Assembly (NCBI GenBank): GCA_000721275.1
Contig: JOFO01000005.1
Coordinates: 62,001 to 126,000, forward strand
Origin: Microtetraspora glauca
Lineage (GTDB): Bacteria; Actinomycetota; Actinomycetes; Streptomycetales; Streptomycetaceae
Direction of reading: 5' to 3'
Length of the DNA stretch: 64,000 nucleotides
Shown here: positions 1 through 7,774 of the stretch, piece after piece
Position numbering within the stretch: position 1 is the first letter of the stretch
Layout: every line of letters starts with the position of its first letter
Made by a program: the position numbers and the translations under genes
The notes under the pieces: generated by a model
What the model saw: the letters and a program-made list of their open reading frames with translations, nothing else
Database searches by the model: none
What the model was told of the DNA's origin: nothing

Positions 1-96
1 CTCAAGCGCCGCGGCTACACCTTCGTCACCGTCCCCGAACTCCTCGCCCCCGGCACCGCCCGCGCCGGCGAGGTGTACCGGCCCGAGAAGGACTGA
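1..96 (+). CDS. C-terminus of a polysaccharide deacetylase-like protein (partial)
   Basis: Only the last 31 codons are present; the gene begins upstream of the window. The readable tail includes 'LKRRGYTFVTVPELL', which resembles the last helix and strand of NodB-type polysaccharide deacetylases, where a phrase like 'GYxFVTVxELL' closes the fold. This family removes N- or O-acetyl groups from cell-wall or extracellular polysaccharides. No catalytic residue lies in this fragment, so the assignment depends on this C-terminal pattern alone. Confidence 0.6.
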   Translation, partial: LKRRGYTFVTVPELLAPGTARAGEVYRPEKD

Positions 97-516
97 CCGA
101 CCGGCCTCCCGGTGGGGTCCGGCCCGGGGTGACCCGACTCACACCGTTCACCCCGTCCTGCCCGGAACATCAGGGAAAGGCTCACCGTTCTCCCTTATGT
201 GACAGCGGAGGGGCCCGGTCCCCAGGTTCCCCCCCCCCAGAGGTGACCGCGCTCCGCACGTCACGGTGAGCGGCCCCGGCTGGAATCCCCCGTCCAGCCG
301 GGGCCCCGCCATGTCCGGGCCCGTCGCCACCGCACCCCCGGCCGGCCCAGGCGGCGCGCGCGGCGCCCGAGAGGCGCGCGAGACGGCGCGTTCGACCCGT
401 TCGAGTGAGGTCGCGCATGGCGGCCGTCGTCACGGGCAGTGATCGTCCGGGCCGTCGGCGATCATCCTCCGGCAGCCCGCCGCACCGGCACCGCGCCACC
501 GCGCGAAGGGGGACCC
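97..516. other. 420-bp intergenic region with one strong hairpin
   Basis: No credible reading frame was seen between the deacetylase tail and the lipoprotein gene. The one clear structure is a perfect 13-bp inverted repeat at 272-305. Position 230-239 is a C-rich run. A purine-rich ribosome-binding stretch (gaaggggga) sits just before the ATG at 517. Confidence 0.6.
272..305 (+). terminator. Hairpin, probable intrinsic terminator
   Basis: The arms GGCCCCGGCTGGA (272-284) and TCCAGCCGGGGCC (293-305) pair perfectly over 13 bp around an 8-nt loop. There is no U-tract, which is usual for Streptomyces terminators. It separates the upstream deacetylase from the lipoprotein gene, although it lies about 175 nt after the deacetylase stop. 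Confidence 0.55.
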
Positions 517-1233
517 ATGACGCACACCATCGCACCGCTCGCCCGCCGGGTCCTGCCGGCCGCCGCCGCGCTGACCCTGCTCACCGGCTGCGCCACCGTC
601 CCCTCCGACCGGCCGGGACCGCCCTCCGTGCCGTCCGCGCGCGCGGAACAGGACGCCCTCCTCAAGGCCGCGGAGCGGCGCCTCACCGACGACTGCCTCG
701 CCGCCCTCGGCCTCCGCGCCACCGCCGAACCCCGCGCCCCCGCCGAGGACCGCGCCCTCCAGGCCGCCCTCTTCGGCACCGGGCCCCGCGAACTCTCCGT
801 GACGCTCGCCACCGGCGCCACGGTCACCGCCCACAGCGACGGCTGCCTCGCCACCGCCCGCGACCGGCTCTACGGCGACCAGCACCGCTGGTTCCGGGCC
901 CAGGTCGTCGTCAACAACCTGCGCGCCGAGGCCCAGGCCCGGTACCGCGACGACCCCGACCACCGCGCCGCGCTCGCCCGCTGGACCGCCTGCGTCGCAC
1001 CGCCGGGCCGGCCCCGCCCCGAGCGCCCCGACCCCGACGACGCGGCCCGCTGCGCCCGCGAGACCGGCCTCGACCAGACCCGCGCCCGACTGGAGCGCGC
1101 CGAACTCGCCGAGGTGCGCGCCCTGCGCCACGACGAGCTCACCACCTACCGGCAGTTGCGCGACCGCGCCCTGCTGCGGGCGGTCCGGCTGCCCGCGTCC
1201 ACCCCACCACCGAAAGGCAGTGTCACCTCGTGA
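517..1233 (+). CDS. Secreted lipoprotein of unknown function
   Basis: This 238-residue protein begins with a lipoprotein signal: basic residues near R10-R11, a hydrophobic stretch, and the lipobox L-L-T-G-C with the lipidated cysteine at C25. The mature part is Arg/Ala-rich, predicted helical, and has four further cysteines (in 'DDCL', 'DGCL', 'TACV' and 'ARCA') that could form disulfides outside the membrane. I do not recognise a family. The ATG at 517 is preferred over the in-frame GTG at 439 because it places the signal peptide at the N-terminus and follows gaaggggga. Its stop overlaps the start of the next secreted-protein gene by 4 nt, so the two are probably co-translated. Confidence 0.75.
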   Translation: MTHTIAPLARRVLPAAAALTLLTGCATVPSDRPGPPSVPSARAEQDALLKAAERRLTDDCLAALGLRATAEPRAPAEDRALQAALFGTGPRELSVTLATGATVTAHSDGCLATARDRLYGDQHRWFRAQVVVNNLRAEAQARYRDDPDHRAALARWTACVAPPGRPRPERPDPDDAARCARETGLDQTRARLERAELAEVRALRHDELTTYRQLRDRALLRAVRLPASTPPPKGSVTS

Positions 1234-1601
1234 AGCGCATCCTGGCCACCACGGCCGCCGCCCTGCTCGCCCTGACCACCGGCCTCGCCGTCGCGGGCGC
1301 CGCCACCGCCGCCGACTGCCCCTCCGGCCACTTCTGCGCCTGGGAGAACGCGAACTTCGGCGGCCAGCGGGCCAACTGGAGCGGCGACGACGGCTGGTGG
1401 GAGAGCTGGATCTCCGACGTCGACTCCTCGTGGGCCAACCACGGCGTCTCCGGCCCCGGCATCAAGGACCACGTGCGGGTCTACGACAGCGCCTGGCAGG
1501 GCGGCGACATGACCATCTGTCTCGCCCCCGGGCAGGAGGTGGGCTACAACGCCGTGGCCAACGACCGCGGCGACTCCCACATCTGGGCCACCGGCTGCTG
1601 A
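1230..1601 (+). CDS. Peptidase inhibitor family I36-like secreted protein
   Basis: The 123-residue product has a Sec signal peptide with probable cleavage after A-T-A near residue 27, then a small Cys-containing domain. Four cysteines (C30, C36, C97, C123) and phrases such as 'CPSGHFCAWEN', 'NFGG' and 'ISDVDSSWAN' match the I36 inhibitor / beta-gamma-crystallin-like secreted proteins common in Streptomyces. That family includes SMI, a metalloproteinase inhibitor. The GTG start overlaps the upstream TGA. An exported protease-inhibitor or structural role is inferred from the family only. The gene converges on the MreB-like gene through a shared hairpin. Confidence 0.8.
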   Translation: MKRILATTAAALLALTTGLAVAGAATAADCPSGHFCAWENANFGGQRANWSGDDGWWESWISDVDSSWANHGVSGPGIKDHVRVYDSAWQGGDMTICLAPGQEVGYNAVANDRGDSHIWATGC

Positions 1602-1609
1602 CCCCGGGC

Positions 1610-1640
1610 CCCGGCGCGCCCGCTCACAGGGCGCGCCGGG
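1610..1640. terminator. Bidirectional hairpin terminator
   Basis: The arms CCCGGCGCGCCC (1610-1621) and GGGCGCGCCGGG (1629-1640) form a perfect 12-bp stem with a 7-nt loop. It lies between the converging I36-like gene and the MreB-like gene and includes the latter's stop codon. Confidence 0.6.
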
Positions 1641-2388
1641 CCCCCGGGTGGCGCAGGGCCGAGGCCAGCATCAGGCCGGCGCCCCGGACGACGCTGGTCG
1701 CCGGATCGTTGGCGAGCCGCACCCGGCCGCGCAGCACCTGCGCGAGCCGCGCGGTCACGTCGAGCCGCAGCGCGCCGCCGCCCGTCACCAGCACTCCCCG
1801 GCGCAGCGCCCCGCGGACCGCGCCGGTGCCGTCCTCGCGCCACATGTCGCTCACCATGTCGGCGGCGGTCCCTGCCACCGCCTCCGGCACCCCGCCGTGC
1901 GGCGCCGGGTCGTCCACGCCGAGTTCGGCGAGCCGGGCGTCCTGCACCTGTCCGTCCACGACGAGCGTCACCTCGGTCAGCCGGGCCCCCAGGTCCACCA
2001 CCAGCAGCGGGCCGCCGCCGGGCGGAGCCGCGTAGGCGGCGGCGGCCCGCGCGCTGTCGACGGCGATGACCCGCACGGCGCCGAGCCCCGCGACCGCCCG
2101 GCGGGCCGCCTCGCGTTCCTCGGGGGCGGCGAGCACCGGATGGGTCAGCATCACGACGGTGTCATGGCCGGCGTCACCGGGCGCGGACGCGGCCAGACGC
2201 TTCAGGAGCAGCAGCTGCGAGGACGGGTCCGCGACCCGGCCGCGCCGGACGGCCGCGCTCGGCACGTCCGCGAAGACCCCCGCCCCCGGGGCCCAGGCCC
2301 GGGTGCGCGAGCTGCCGATGTCGAGGGCTATGCCCCGTACCGCCCGCCGCGCGTCCCGGTGGCCGCCGTCCGCTCCGTACGATCCCAT
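1624..2388 (-). CDS. MreB/Hsp70-like actin-superfamily protein
   Basis: The 254-residue protein has the signatures of the actin/MreB/Hsp70 ATPase fold: phosphate-1 motif 'ALDIGSSRTRAW' (residues 21-32), phosphate-2 motif 'LLVVDLGARLTEVTLV', and adenosine motif 'GVLVTGGGAL' near the C-terminus. It is clearly shorter than canonical MreB (about 340 residues), so it is better described as an MreB-like protein than as the rod-shape determinant. The ATG at 2388 starts just before the first motif; an in-frame upstream start at 2490 would run into the hmp terminator hairpin. The cellular role is unknown; nucleotide binding is the safe inference. Confidence 0.7.
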   Translation of the reverse strand: MGSYGADGGHRDARRAVRGIALDIGSSRTRAWAPGAGVFADVPSAAVRRGRVADPSSQLLLLKRLAASAPGDAGHDTVVMLTHPVLAAPEEREAARRAVAGLGAVRVIAVDSARAAAAYAAPPGGGPLLVVDLGARLTEVTLVVDGQVQDARLAELGVDDPAPHGGVPEAVAGTAADMVSDMWREDGTGAVRGALRRGVLVTGGGALRLDVTARLAQVLRGRVRLANDPATSVVRGAGLMLASALRHPGARRAL

Positions 2389-2451
2389 CGTGTCCGTCCA
2401 TGTCCGTGTCGGCCCACTGATCACGAGGCCGATCCGCGCCCACACTATGCA

Positions 2452-2488
2452 GGATCCGCAGCGGGAACGCCACGGCGCTTGCGGATCC
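2452..2488 (-). terminator. Hairpin downstream of hmp
   Basis: GGATCCGCA (2452-2460) and TGCGGATCC (2480-2488) are perfect 9-bp inverted arms. The structure lies 12 nt past the hmp stop and before the MreB-like gene, so it probably terminates hmp transcription on the minus strand. Confidence 0.55.
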
Positions 2489-2499
2489 AAGGATCATGG

Positions 2500-3687
2500 T
2501 CAGGCGGAGGCGCCCAGCCAGAGGTCCGGTCCGAAGACCTCGTAGTGGATGTCGGCGGCGGCGACGCCGGAGGCGACGAGGTCGCCGCGGACCGCGCGGA
2601 GGAAGGGCAGCGGGCCGCACAGGTAGGCGCTCGTGCCGGCCGGCAGCTCCAGCGCGGTCACGTCGGCGAGGCCCGTGCGGGCGCCGGACGTGCCCGGCTC
2701 CTCGTACCAGAGGTGCAGGCTGCCCTGCGGGAGCCGGCCGACGAGGGCGCGCAGCTCCTCGGCGTGGGCGTGCGCGGCGGGGGAGCGGTCGGCGTGGACG
2801 ACGACGACCGGGCGCGCGGAGCCGGTGGCGGCGAGGTGGTCGAGCATGGCGAGCATGGGGGTGCTGCCGATGCCGGCGGAGGCGAGCAGCAGGGGCCCGT
2901 CGCCCTCCGGCAGCACCAGGTCGCCGAAGGGCACCGAGACCTCCAGGGCGTCGCCGGCGGCGGCGTGGGCGTGCAGCTGGTTCGAGACCTCGCCGGCCGG
3001 GTCGCCGTCGACCCGCTTCACGGTGATCCGCCAGCTCGGGCGGCCCGGCGCGGCGGAGAGGCTGTACTGGCGGATCTGGTGGGCGCCGTCCGGCAGCGTC
3101 ACGCGCACGCTCACGTACTGCCCGGGCCGGAAGGCGGGCAGCGGCGCGCCGTCCGGGTCGGTGAGCACGAAGGAGACGGTGTCCGGGGTCTCCTCGAGCC
3201 GTTCGGCGATCCGCACCGGGCGCCAGACCTGTCCGTCCGCGACGCCCGCCTCCTGGTAGAGGCGGCCCTCCAGCGCGATGAGCGCGTTCGCCATCAGCCA
3301 GTAGACCTCGTCCCACGCCCGGGCGACCTCGGGGGTGACGGCCTCGCCGAGCACCTCGGCGATCGCGGCGAAGAGGTGCTCGTGCACGACCTTGTACTGG
3401 TCGGCGGTGACGCCCAGGGAGGCGTGCTTGTGGGCGATGCGGGAGAGCAGGGTGTCCGGGCGGGTGTCGGGGTGCTCCAGCAGGGTGACCGCGAAGGCGG
3501 CTATGGAGCCGGCGAGCGCCTTGCGCTGGTCGCCGCTGGCCTGGTTGCCCCGGTTGAAGAGGTCGCGCAGCAGCTCGGGGTGGGCGGCGAAGAGCCGCCC
3601 GTAGAAGCGCTCGGTGATGGCGTCGAGCGCTCCGCCGACGGCGGGCAGGGTGGCGCGGACGACGGGGACGGCCTGCTCGGACAGCAT
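2500..3687 (-). CDS. hmp: Flavohemoprotein, nitric oxide dioxygenase
   Basis: This 395-residue protein has the full Hmp layout: an N-terminal globin domain (about 1-140), an FAD domain with 'RQYSLS' (206-211), and an NAD-binding domain with 'ASAGIGSTPML' (269-279). The proximal haem ligand is predicted to be H88 in 'IAHKHASLG'. Hmp oxidises NO to nitrate with O2 and NAD(P)H in the cytoplasm, which detoxifies nitrosative stress. The ATG at 3687 follows a good GGAG; an in-frame upstream start at 3720 would overlap the operator. The divergent-style palindrome immediately upstream, together with the adjacent nsrR gene on the same strand, indicates NO-responsive control by NsrR. Confidence 0.95.
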   Translation of the reverse strand: MLSEQAVPVVRATLPAVGGALDAITERFYGRLFAAHPELLRDLFNRGNQASGDQRKALAGSIAAFAVTLLEHPDTRPDTLLSRIAHKHASLGVTADQYKVVHEHLFAAIAEVLGEAVTPEVARAWDEVYWLMANALIALEGRLYQEAGVADGQVWRPVRIAERLEETPDTVSFVLTDPDGAPLPAFRPGQYVSVRVTLPDGAHQIRQYSLSAAPGRPSWRITVKRVDGDPAGEVSNQLHAHAAAGDALEVSVPFGDLVLPEGDGPLLLASAGIGSTPMLAMLDHLAATGSARPVVVVHADRSPAAHAHAEELRALVGRLPQGSLHLWYEEPGTSGARTGLADVTALELPAGTSAYLCGPLPFLRAVRGDLVASGVAAADIHYEVFGPDLWLGASA

Positions 3688-3696
3688 GGGGACTCC

Positions 3697-3722
3697 AAAT
3701 CTGGTAGATGATCTTCGCATTT
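3697..3722 (-). promoter_or_regulatory. Putative NsrR operator of hmp
   Basis: Read on the minus strand the site is AAATGCGA-N8-TACCAG-ATTT, an AT-rich imperfect palindrome just ahead of the hmp start. It resembles, from memory, S. coelicolor NsrR sites that contain 'CGAA..ATCATCTACCA'. Its position overlapping the expected promoter fits repression relieved by NO. Confidence 0.65.
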
Positions 3723-3758
3723 AAAGGGACGGGTGAGGGCGCCGGGTCGGGCGCCGGA

Positions 3759-4205
3759 TCACGCGGGAGGGCGGCGGGGGGTGAGGGAGAGCAGCACCGG
3801 GCCGGTCGGCGAGCCGACGAGATCGGCCACCGTCAGCGGGTCGAGCGTGCGGTAGAAGGCGTCCTGCGCCTCCCGCAGCGCGCCCCGCAGCCGGCAGGCC
3901 GCCCGTAGCGGGCACGGCGGATCGGCCTCGCAGCCGACGACCTCCTCCTCGCCCTCCAGCGTCCGGGTCAGCCAGCCCACCGACGAGCGCCGCCCGAACG
4001 CGGTGAGGGCGAGCCCGCCTCCGCGTCCGCGCCGGGCCTCGACCACACCGAGGTGCTGGAGCCGGGTGACCACCTTCGCCATGTGGGCGTGCGGCACGGC
4101 CATCTCCTCCGCCACTGTGCGGGTGGTGACGGGTTCCTCGTCGTCGGCGACCGCCAGGCGCATCACGGCGCGCAGGGCCAGGTCGGTGAACTTGGTCAAC
4201 CTCAC
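3759..4205 (-). CDS. nsrR: NsrR, nitric-oxide-sensing Rrf2 repressor
   Basis: The 148-residue protein starts 'MRLTKFTDLALRAVMRL', the Rrf2-family N-terminus, and carries a winged HTH (about 25-60). Three cysteines spaced C92-x5-C98-x5-C104 would ligate a [4Fe-4S] cluster. D8 is also present; in S. coelicolor NsrR this residue supplies the fourth ligand from the partner subunit. Loss of the cluster on NO exposure releases DNA. The GTG start is supported by alignment of this N-terminus. It lies directly upstream of hmp on the same strand, the expected target, and probably autoregulates. Confidence 0.92.
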   Translation of the reverse strand: MRLTKFTDLALRAVMRLAVADDEEPVTTRTVAEEMAVPHAHMAKVVTRLQHLGVVEARRGRGGGLALTAFGRRSSVGWLTRTLEGEEEVVGCEADPPCPLRAACRLRGALREAQDAFYRTLDPLTVADLVGSPTGPVLLSLTPRRPPA

Positions 4206-4220
4206 GGCGTGACCGTATCA

Positions 4221-4245
4221 AAGCGGTATCCCGGACTCGCATTAA
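4221..4245 (-). promoter_or_regulatory. Possible NsrR site upstream of nsrR
   Basis: On the minus strand this reads AATGCGA-N8-TACC-GC-TTT, sharing AATGCGA-N8-TACC with the site before hmp. It sits immediately upstream of the nsrR GTG. It also overlaps one arm of the 4230-4260 hairpin, so part of the similarity could come from the terminator. Confidence 0.4.
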
Positions 4246-4260
4246 GGGGGCGAGTCCGGG
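4230..4260 (-). terminator. Hairpin downstream of the SHOCT gene
   Basis: CCCGGACTCGC (4230-4240) and GCGAGTCCGGG (4250-4260) are perfect 11-bp arms with a 9-nt loop. The hairpin begins 27 nt past the stop of the minus-strand SHOCT protein gene. Confidence 0.6.
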
Positions 4261-4286
4261 ACACCGGGTTGATCAGGGGGCGGGGG

Positions 4287-4694
4287 TCAGGCCAGGACCT
4301 TGGCCTTCGCCTGCTGGAACTCCGCCTCGGAGATGGCGCCCCGCTCCTTCAGGTCCGCGAGCCGCGCCAGCTCGTCCGTGGCGCTGGGGGTGGCGTTCGC
4401 CGCGGCCTGGGTGCCGGCCGTCTGCCGGATGTACTCCTGGAAGCGGGCCTCCGCGTCCTTCGCCTGCTTCGCGTCACGCGCGCTCATGCCCTTGCCGCGG
4501 GCGATCACGTACACCAGCACGCCGAGGTAGGGGAGCAGGATGCAGAAGATCAGCCAGCCCGCCTTGGCCCAGCCGCTCAGCTCGTGGTCCCGGAAGATGT
4601 CCGTGATCACCTTGAAGAGCAGGAAGAGCCACATGATCCAGAGGAAGAACCACAGCATCGTCCAGAAGACGTTCAGGAGGGGGTAGTCGTCCAT
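4287..4694 (-). CDS. Two-TM membrane protein with PLDc_N-like region and C-terminal SHOCT domain
   Basis: The 135-residue protein has two hydrophobic segments (about 7-30 and 44-65). The second lies in a stretch 'GWLIFCILLPYLGVLVYVIARG' typical of PLDc_N membrane domains. The C-terminus (about 106-135, 'ELARLADLKERGAISEAEFQQAKAKVL') is a textbook SHOCT motif, a short helical pair thought to mediate oligomerisation. No enzymatic residues are visible. A second SHOCT protein is encoded 630 bp away on the other strand, so the pair may function in the same envelope-linked process, but that is inference. Confidence 0.85.
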   Translation of the reverse strand: MDDYPLLNVFWTMLWFFLWIMWLFLLFKVITDIFRDHELSGWAKAGWLIFCILLPYLGVLVYVIARGKGMSARDAKQAKDAEARFQEYIRQTAGTQAAANATPSATDELARLADLKERGAISEAEFQQAKAKVLA

Positions 4695-4884
4695 TCCTGC
4701 ACACTCCGATCCGTCGCGTCCGGCCGGGGAGGCCGCGCGTTGGAGCGAGTCTCACCCGTCCGGCCCGCGCCCGCATGTCGGAGAGGGGCCGCCCGGGCTC
4801 CGCGTGCGGGCCCGCACGCGCCGTGTTCGGATGGGAACTCCGGTGCGCGGACGGGTCCGCGGGGACGACGAGGAGCGGAGTGCC

Positions 4885-5322
4885 ATGGGACCGGTGGAAT
4901 GTGTCGTGCTCGCCTTTCCGGGGGAGCGGCTGAAGGTGGCGGCGGTGGCCGCGATCGCGGAGCTCCGCAAGGAGGGCCAGGTCCGGCTGATCGACTCGCT
5001 CGTCGTCGTCAGGGCGCCGGGCGGCGAGGTCTCCACCTCCGAGCTGATCGAGTACGACGAGTACGACGAGGCCACGGCGGAGATCGGCCCGGAGGCCAAC
5101 CTGCTGGGCCCGGAGGACGCGGCCGAGGTCGCCCAGTCGCTGGAACCGGGCTCCTGCGCGCTGATGCTGCTGGTCGAGCACACCTGGGCCGCGCGTGCGG
5201 CCGAGGCGATCCGCGAGGCGGGCGGCCGGATCGCGGCCCGGGTGCCCATCCCCGACGCGCACGTGGCGGAGGCGCGGGCCGCCTACGAGGAAGCGGTCTC
5301 CGCCGCCGCCGGAAGGAGCTGA
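4885..5322 (+). CDS. DUF6325/DUF1269-like protein
   Basis: The 145-residue acidic protein begins 'MGPVECVVLAFPG' and alternates beta-strand and helix segments. Its C-terminal half contains 'ALMLLVEHTWAARAAEAIREAGGRI'. This matches the small actinobacterial DUF6325 proteins, often found next to SHOCT proteins as here. The ATG at 4885 follows gaggagcggag and is preferred to the upstream in-frame start at 4804. It is 3 nt from the downstream SHOCT gene, so the two form an operon. No biochemical function is known to me. Confidence 0.75.
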   Translation: MGPVECVVLAFPGERLKVAAVAAIAELRKEGQVRLIDSLVVVRAPGGEVSTSELIEYDEYDEATAEIGPEANLLGPEDAAEVAQSLEPGSCALMLLVEHTWAARAAEAIREAGGRIAARVPIPDAHVAEARAAYEEAVSAAAGRS

Positions 5323-5325
5323 CGC

Positions 5326-5721
5326 ATGTTCATGCGACGCCGTCCCCTCGTCCGCCCGGTCGTCCGGCCGGCCGGGGCCCCGCTCCTGCGCGGCGCCCTG
5401 GTAGGCGGAGCCGCGTACGCCGCGGGCCGCAGCGCCGCCCGGGCCGCCCGCCGCGAACAGGACCAGGAGCAGGCCATCGCCGACCTCCAGGACCGGCAGA
5501 CCCAGGCAGCCCCGCAGGCCCAGGCCCCGCAGTCCTGGCCGCCCCCGCCGCAGCCGACCGCCCCGCCCGCACCGCCGTCACCGCCCGGCGGCCAGGCGCC
5601 CGGTGGTCAGCCCCCCGGCGGCCTCACCGAACAGCTGACCAGGCTCGGCGACATGGTCCAGCAGGGACTGCTCACCCCGGAGGAGTTCGCCGCCGCCAAG
5701 GCCCGGCTCCTCGGCACCTGA
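5326..5721 (+). CDS. SHOCT domain protein with Pro/Gln-rich linker
   Basis: The 131-residue protein has a basic N-terminus, a Gly/Ala-rich segment (about 22-40) that may associate with membrane, a low-complexity Pro/Gln linker (about 60-98), and a terminal SHOCT motif ('LTRLGDMVQQGLLTPEEFAAAKARLL'). It follows the DUF6325 gene by 3 nt with its own aaggagct ribosome site. The arrangement is repeated in many Streptomyces. A scaffolding or oligomerising role is inferred from the SHOCT motif. Confidence 0.85.
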   Translation: MFMRRRPLVRPVVRPAGAPLLRGALVGGAAYAAGRSAARAARREQDQEQAIADLQDRQTQAAPQAQAPQSWPPPPQPTAPPAPPSPPGGQAPGGQPPGGLTEQLTRLGDMVQQGLLTPEEFAAAKARLLGT

Positions 5722-5752
5722 CACCCGGCGGGCCGCCCCGCCCGAGCCCGGC

Positions 5753-6211
5753 TCAGGAGGCGCGGAGTGCCGCGAGCGCGGCGAGGGCGCGGTCCGCGTG
5801 GGCGGACATCCGCAGCTCGCTGCGGACGACCTCGCGGACGCGCCGGTCCTGTCCGATGACGAACGTGACCCGCTTCGTCGGGGCCAGCGAGAAGCCGCGG
5901 CGCACCCCGAAGCGCTCCCGGACCGTGCCGTCCGGGTCGGACAGCAGCGGATAGCCGAGCGAGTGGCGCTCGGTGAACTCCCGCTGCTTCTCCACGACGT
6001 CGCCGCTCACGCCCACCGGCAGCGCACCCGCCGCGCGGAACTCGGCCGCCAGGTCCCGGAAGTGGCACGCCTCGGCGGTGCAGCCGGGCGTCATCGCCGC
6101 CGGATAGAAGAAGAGGACGACCGGCCCCTCGGCGAGCAGTCCGGACAGGGAGCGCGGGGTCCCGGTCTCGTCCGGAAGGGTGAAGTCCTCGATGAGATCA
6201 CCGACGTTCAT
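5753..6211 (-). CDS. bcp: Peroxiredoxin, Bcp/PrxQ type
   Basis: The 152-residue thioredoxin-fold protein has 'PAAMTPGCTAEAC', placing the peroxidatic cysteine at C44 and a second cysteine at C49. The C-x4-C spacing is that of atypical 2-Cys Bcp/PrxQ enzymes. These reduce H2O2 and organic hydroperoxides using thioredoxin in the cytoplasm. The residues 'TPGCT' replace the more usual 'TPGCTTEA' with a one-residue change only. It stands alone between the SHOCT operon and a PadR gene. Confidence 0.9.
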   Translation of the reverse strand: MNVGDLIEDFTLPDETGTPRSLSGLLAEGPVVLFFYPAAMTPGCTAEACHFRDLAAEFRAAGALPVGVSGDVVEKQREFTERHSLGYPLLSDPDGTVRERFGVRRGFSLAPTKRVTFVIGQDRRVREVVRSELRMSAHADRALAALAALRAS

Positions 6212-6298
6212 GCGGTCCGCCCCTTCGTCGGGCGGACCGGCCTCCCGGCGTCCGCCCCGCCGTGCCCGCCGGCCTCCCCGGCGGACTACCCGAGAGTT

Positions 6299-6898
6299 CT
6301 ACCGCAGGGTAGGAGCCGGCGTCACCCCGCCGCCGCCCCGCCCGGCCGCGATCCGCGCGTCGAGGACCGCGAGCACCCGCTCGCCCCACCGGAGGTTCTC
6401 CTGCTCCAGCAGCCGGCCGCGCATCAGCGTCAGATACGGCCCGACGCGTTCGGACTCGCGCAGGTACGTCTCCTCGTCGCGGTCGCCGAGCAGCCAGTCC
6501 CGCAGCCGGTCGTACCGCGCGAGCCGGTCCCGGGAGGCGTCCATCCGCCGTGCCACGAAGCCCCGTACGGCCTCCGTGTCGCCGCCGTCGCACGCCTGCA
6601 CCTGCACCATCAGCTCGTCGCGCACCGCCGTCGGCCGGGGCGCCACGGAGGTGAACGAGTCCAGGTCCCGGCGTCCCTCCGGGGTGAGGCTGAACATCCG
6701 CTTGTTGGGGCGCCGTTCCTGCTCGACCACGCGCGCGGAGATGAGCCCGGCCTCCGCCAGCCGGTCGAGCTCGCGGTAGAGCTGCTGCGGGGTCGCGGCC
6801 CAGAAATTGGCGACGGACACGTCGAAGATCTTGGCGAGGTCGTATCCGGATGCCTCGCCCTCCAGGAGAGCGGCGAGGACGGCGTGCTTCAGCGACAT
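6299..6898 (-). CDS. PadR family transcriptional regulator
   Basis: The 199-residue protein starts 'MSLKHAVLAALLEGEASGYDLAKIF', the PadR winged-helix signature, followed by 'LYRELDRLAEAGLI' and the wing 'NKRMFSLTPEGRRDL'. A long C-terminal helical region (about 95-195) matches the PadR dimerisation domain (Vir_act_alpha_C). The ATG at 6898 is preferred to a GTG three codons earlier. A perfect 9-bp inverted repeat begins 21 bp upstream, so autorepression is likely. The effector and other targets are unknown; no drug-efflux gene, a common PadR target, is adjacent. Confidence 0.9.
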   Translation of the reverse strand: MSLKHAVLAALLEGEASGYDLAKIFDVSVANFWAATPQQLYRELDRLAEAGLISARVVEQERRPNKRMFSLTPEGRRDLDSFTSVAPRPTAVRDELMVQVQACDGGDTEAVRGFVARRMDASRDRLARYDRLRDWLLGDRDEETYLRESERVGPYLTLMRGRLLEQENLRWGERVLAVLDARIAAGRGGGGVTPAPTLR

Positions 6899-6918
6899 TC
6901 CCGACACGCTAGCAGCCC

Positions 6919-6948
6919 GTTGAATAGTTTCTTCCGCACCTATTCAAC
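6919..6948 (-). promoter_or_regulatory. Putative PadR operator
   Basis: GTTGAATAG (6919-6927) and CTATTCAAC (6940-6948) are perfect 9-bp inverted arms separated by 12 bp. The low-GC sequence stands out in this GC-rich DNA and lies immediately upstream of the padR-type gene, overlapping its likely promoter. Confidence 0.75.
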
Positions 6949-7149
6949 GACCGGATCGACGACTCGACGGCCGCATCGGCGACTCGACGGCCGGACCGAC
7001 GCGTCCGACAGCCGGACCGAAGACGCCGGCGGCGGGACCGGCGCCGGCCCGCACCGTCCTGCGTGGCACCCCGCCCCGGGCCTGCCTACGCTGGATCACC
7101 AGACACCGCGGGGGCGACGACCGGGGGAGCCGGAGGAGCGAGCAGCGCC

Positions 7150-7638
7150 ATGGACACCGACGCGTACGTCTACACCAGCTACATCAGGACCTCCCCGGAC
7201 GACCTTTGGAAGGCGCTGACGGAGCCGGAACTGACCCGGCGCTACTGGGGCGTGGCCTTCGACACCGACTGGACCCCCGGCGCGGTGATGGTCTGGGACG
7301 AAGGCGGCCGGCGCACCAGCGATCCCGAGCAGGTCGTCGTCGAGGCCGTGCCGGGCCGCCGGCTCGCGTACACCTGGCACACCTTCACACCCGAATGGGC
7401 GAAGGCGGTCCGCCTGGACGACGAGGTGTACGGACTCCTGTCCCGCGAGCGCCGCTCCACCGTCGCCTTCGACGTGGAGCCGTCCGGCGACGACATGGTC
7501 AAGCTGACCGTCACCCACGCGGACCTGGAGCCGGACGGCATCATGCGGGGGCTCATCGGCGAGGGCTGGCCCGCGATCGTCTCCAGCCTGAAGTCGCTCC
7601 TGGAGACCGGCGAGGAGCTGCCGGAACCGCCCCGCTGA
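7150..7638 (+). CDS. SRPBCC/AHSA1-type protein
   Basis: The 162-residue protein begins 'MDTDAYVYTSYIRTSPDDLWKALTEPELTRRYWG', the helix-grip N-terminus of the AHSA1 subfamily of START/SRPBCC proteins. It ends with the long C-terminal helix 'GEGWPAIVSSLKSLLETGE'. Such proteins bind small hydrophobic ligands or assist stress responses; no catalytic role can be assigned. The ATG at 7150 gives the family N-terminus. Its partner PadR gene is divergent, but the operator lies about 200 bp away, so co-regulation is uncertain. Confidence 0.85.
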   Translation: MDTDAYVYTSYIRTSPDDLWKALTEPELTRRYWGVAFDTDWTPGAVMVWDEGGRRTSDPEQVVVEAVPGRRLAYTWHTFTPEWAKAVRLDDEVYGLLSRERRSTVAFDVEPSGDDMVKLTVTHADLEPDGIMRGLIGEGWPAIVSSLKSLLETGEELPEPPR

Positions 7639-7774
7639 CCCATTCGAGTCGTCTCCGCGGCCTCTCGCCCGCCACGCCCGCCCCCTTGATCATCTTTTCG
7701 TCCCGTCGTCGGTTCTGATGAGCGGGCCGGTGCCCGTCCGCCGGCCGTCCCCCGGTCAGCGACGAAAGGCGAGG

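Noticed and set aside
6949..7060. Direct repeats of 'gactcgacggccg' type as a mobile-element remnant
   Set aside because: The similarity is short and compositional; no terminal repeats or transposase were found nearby.
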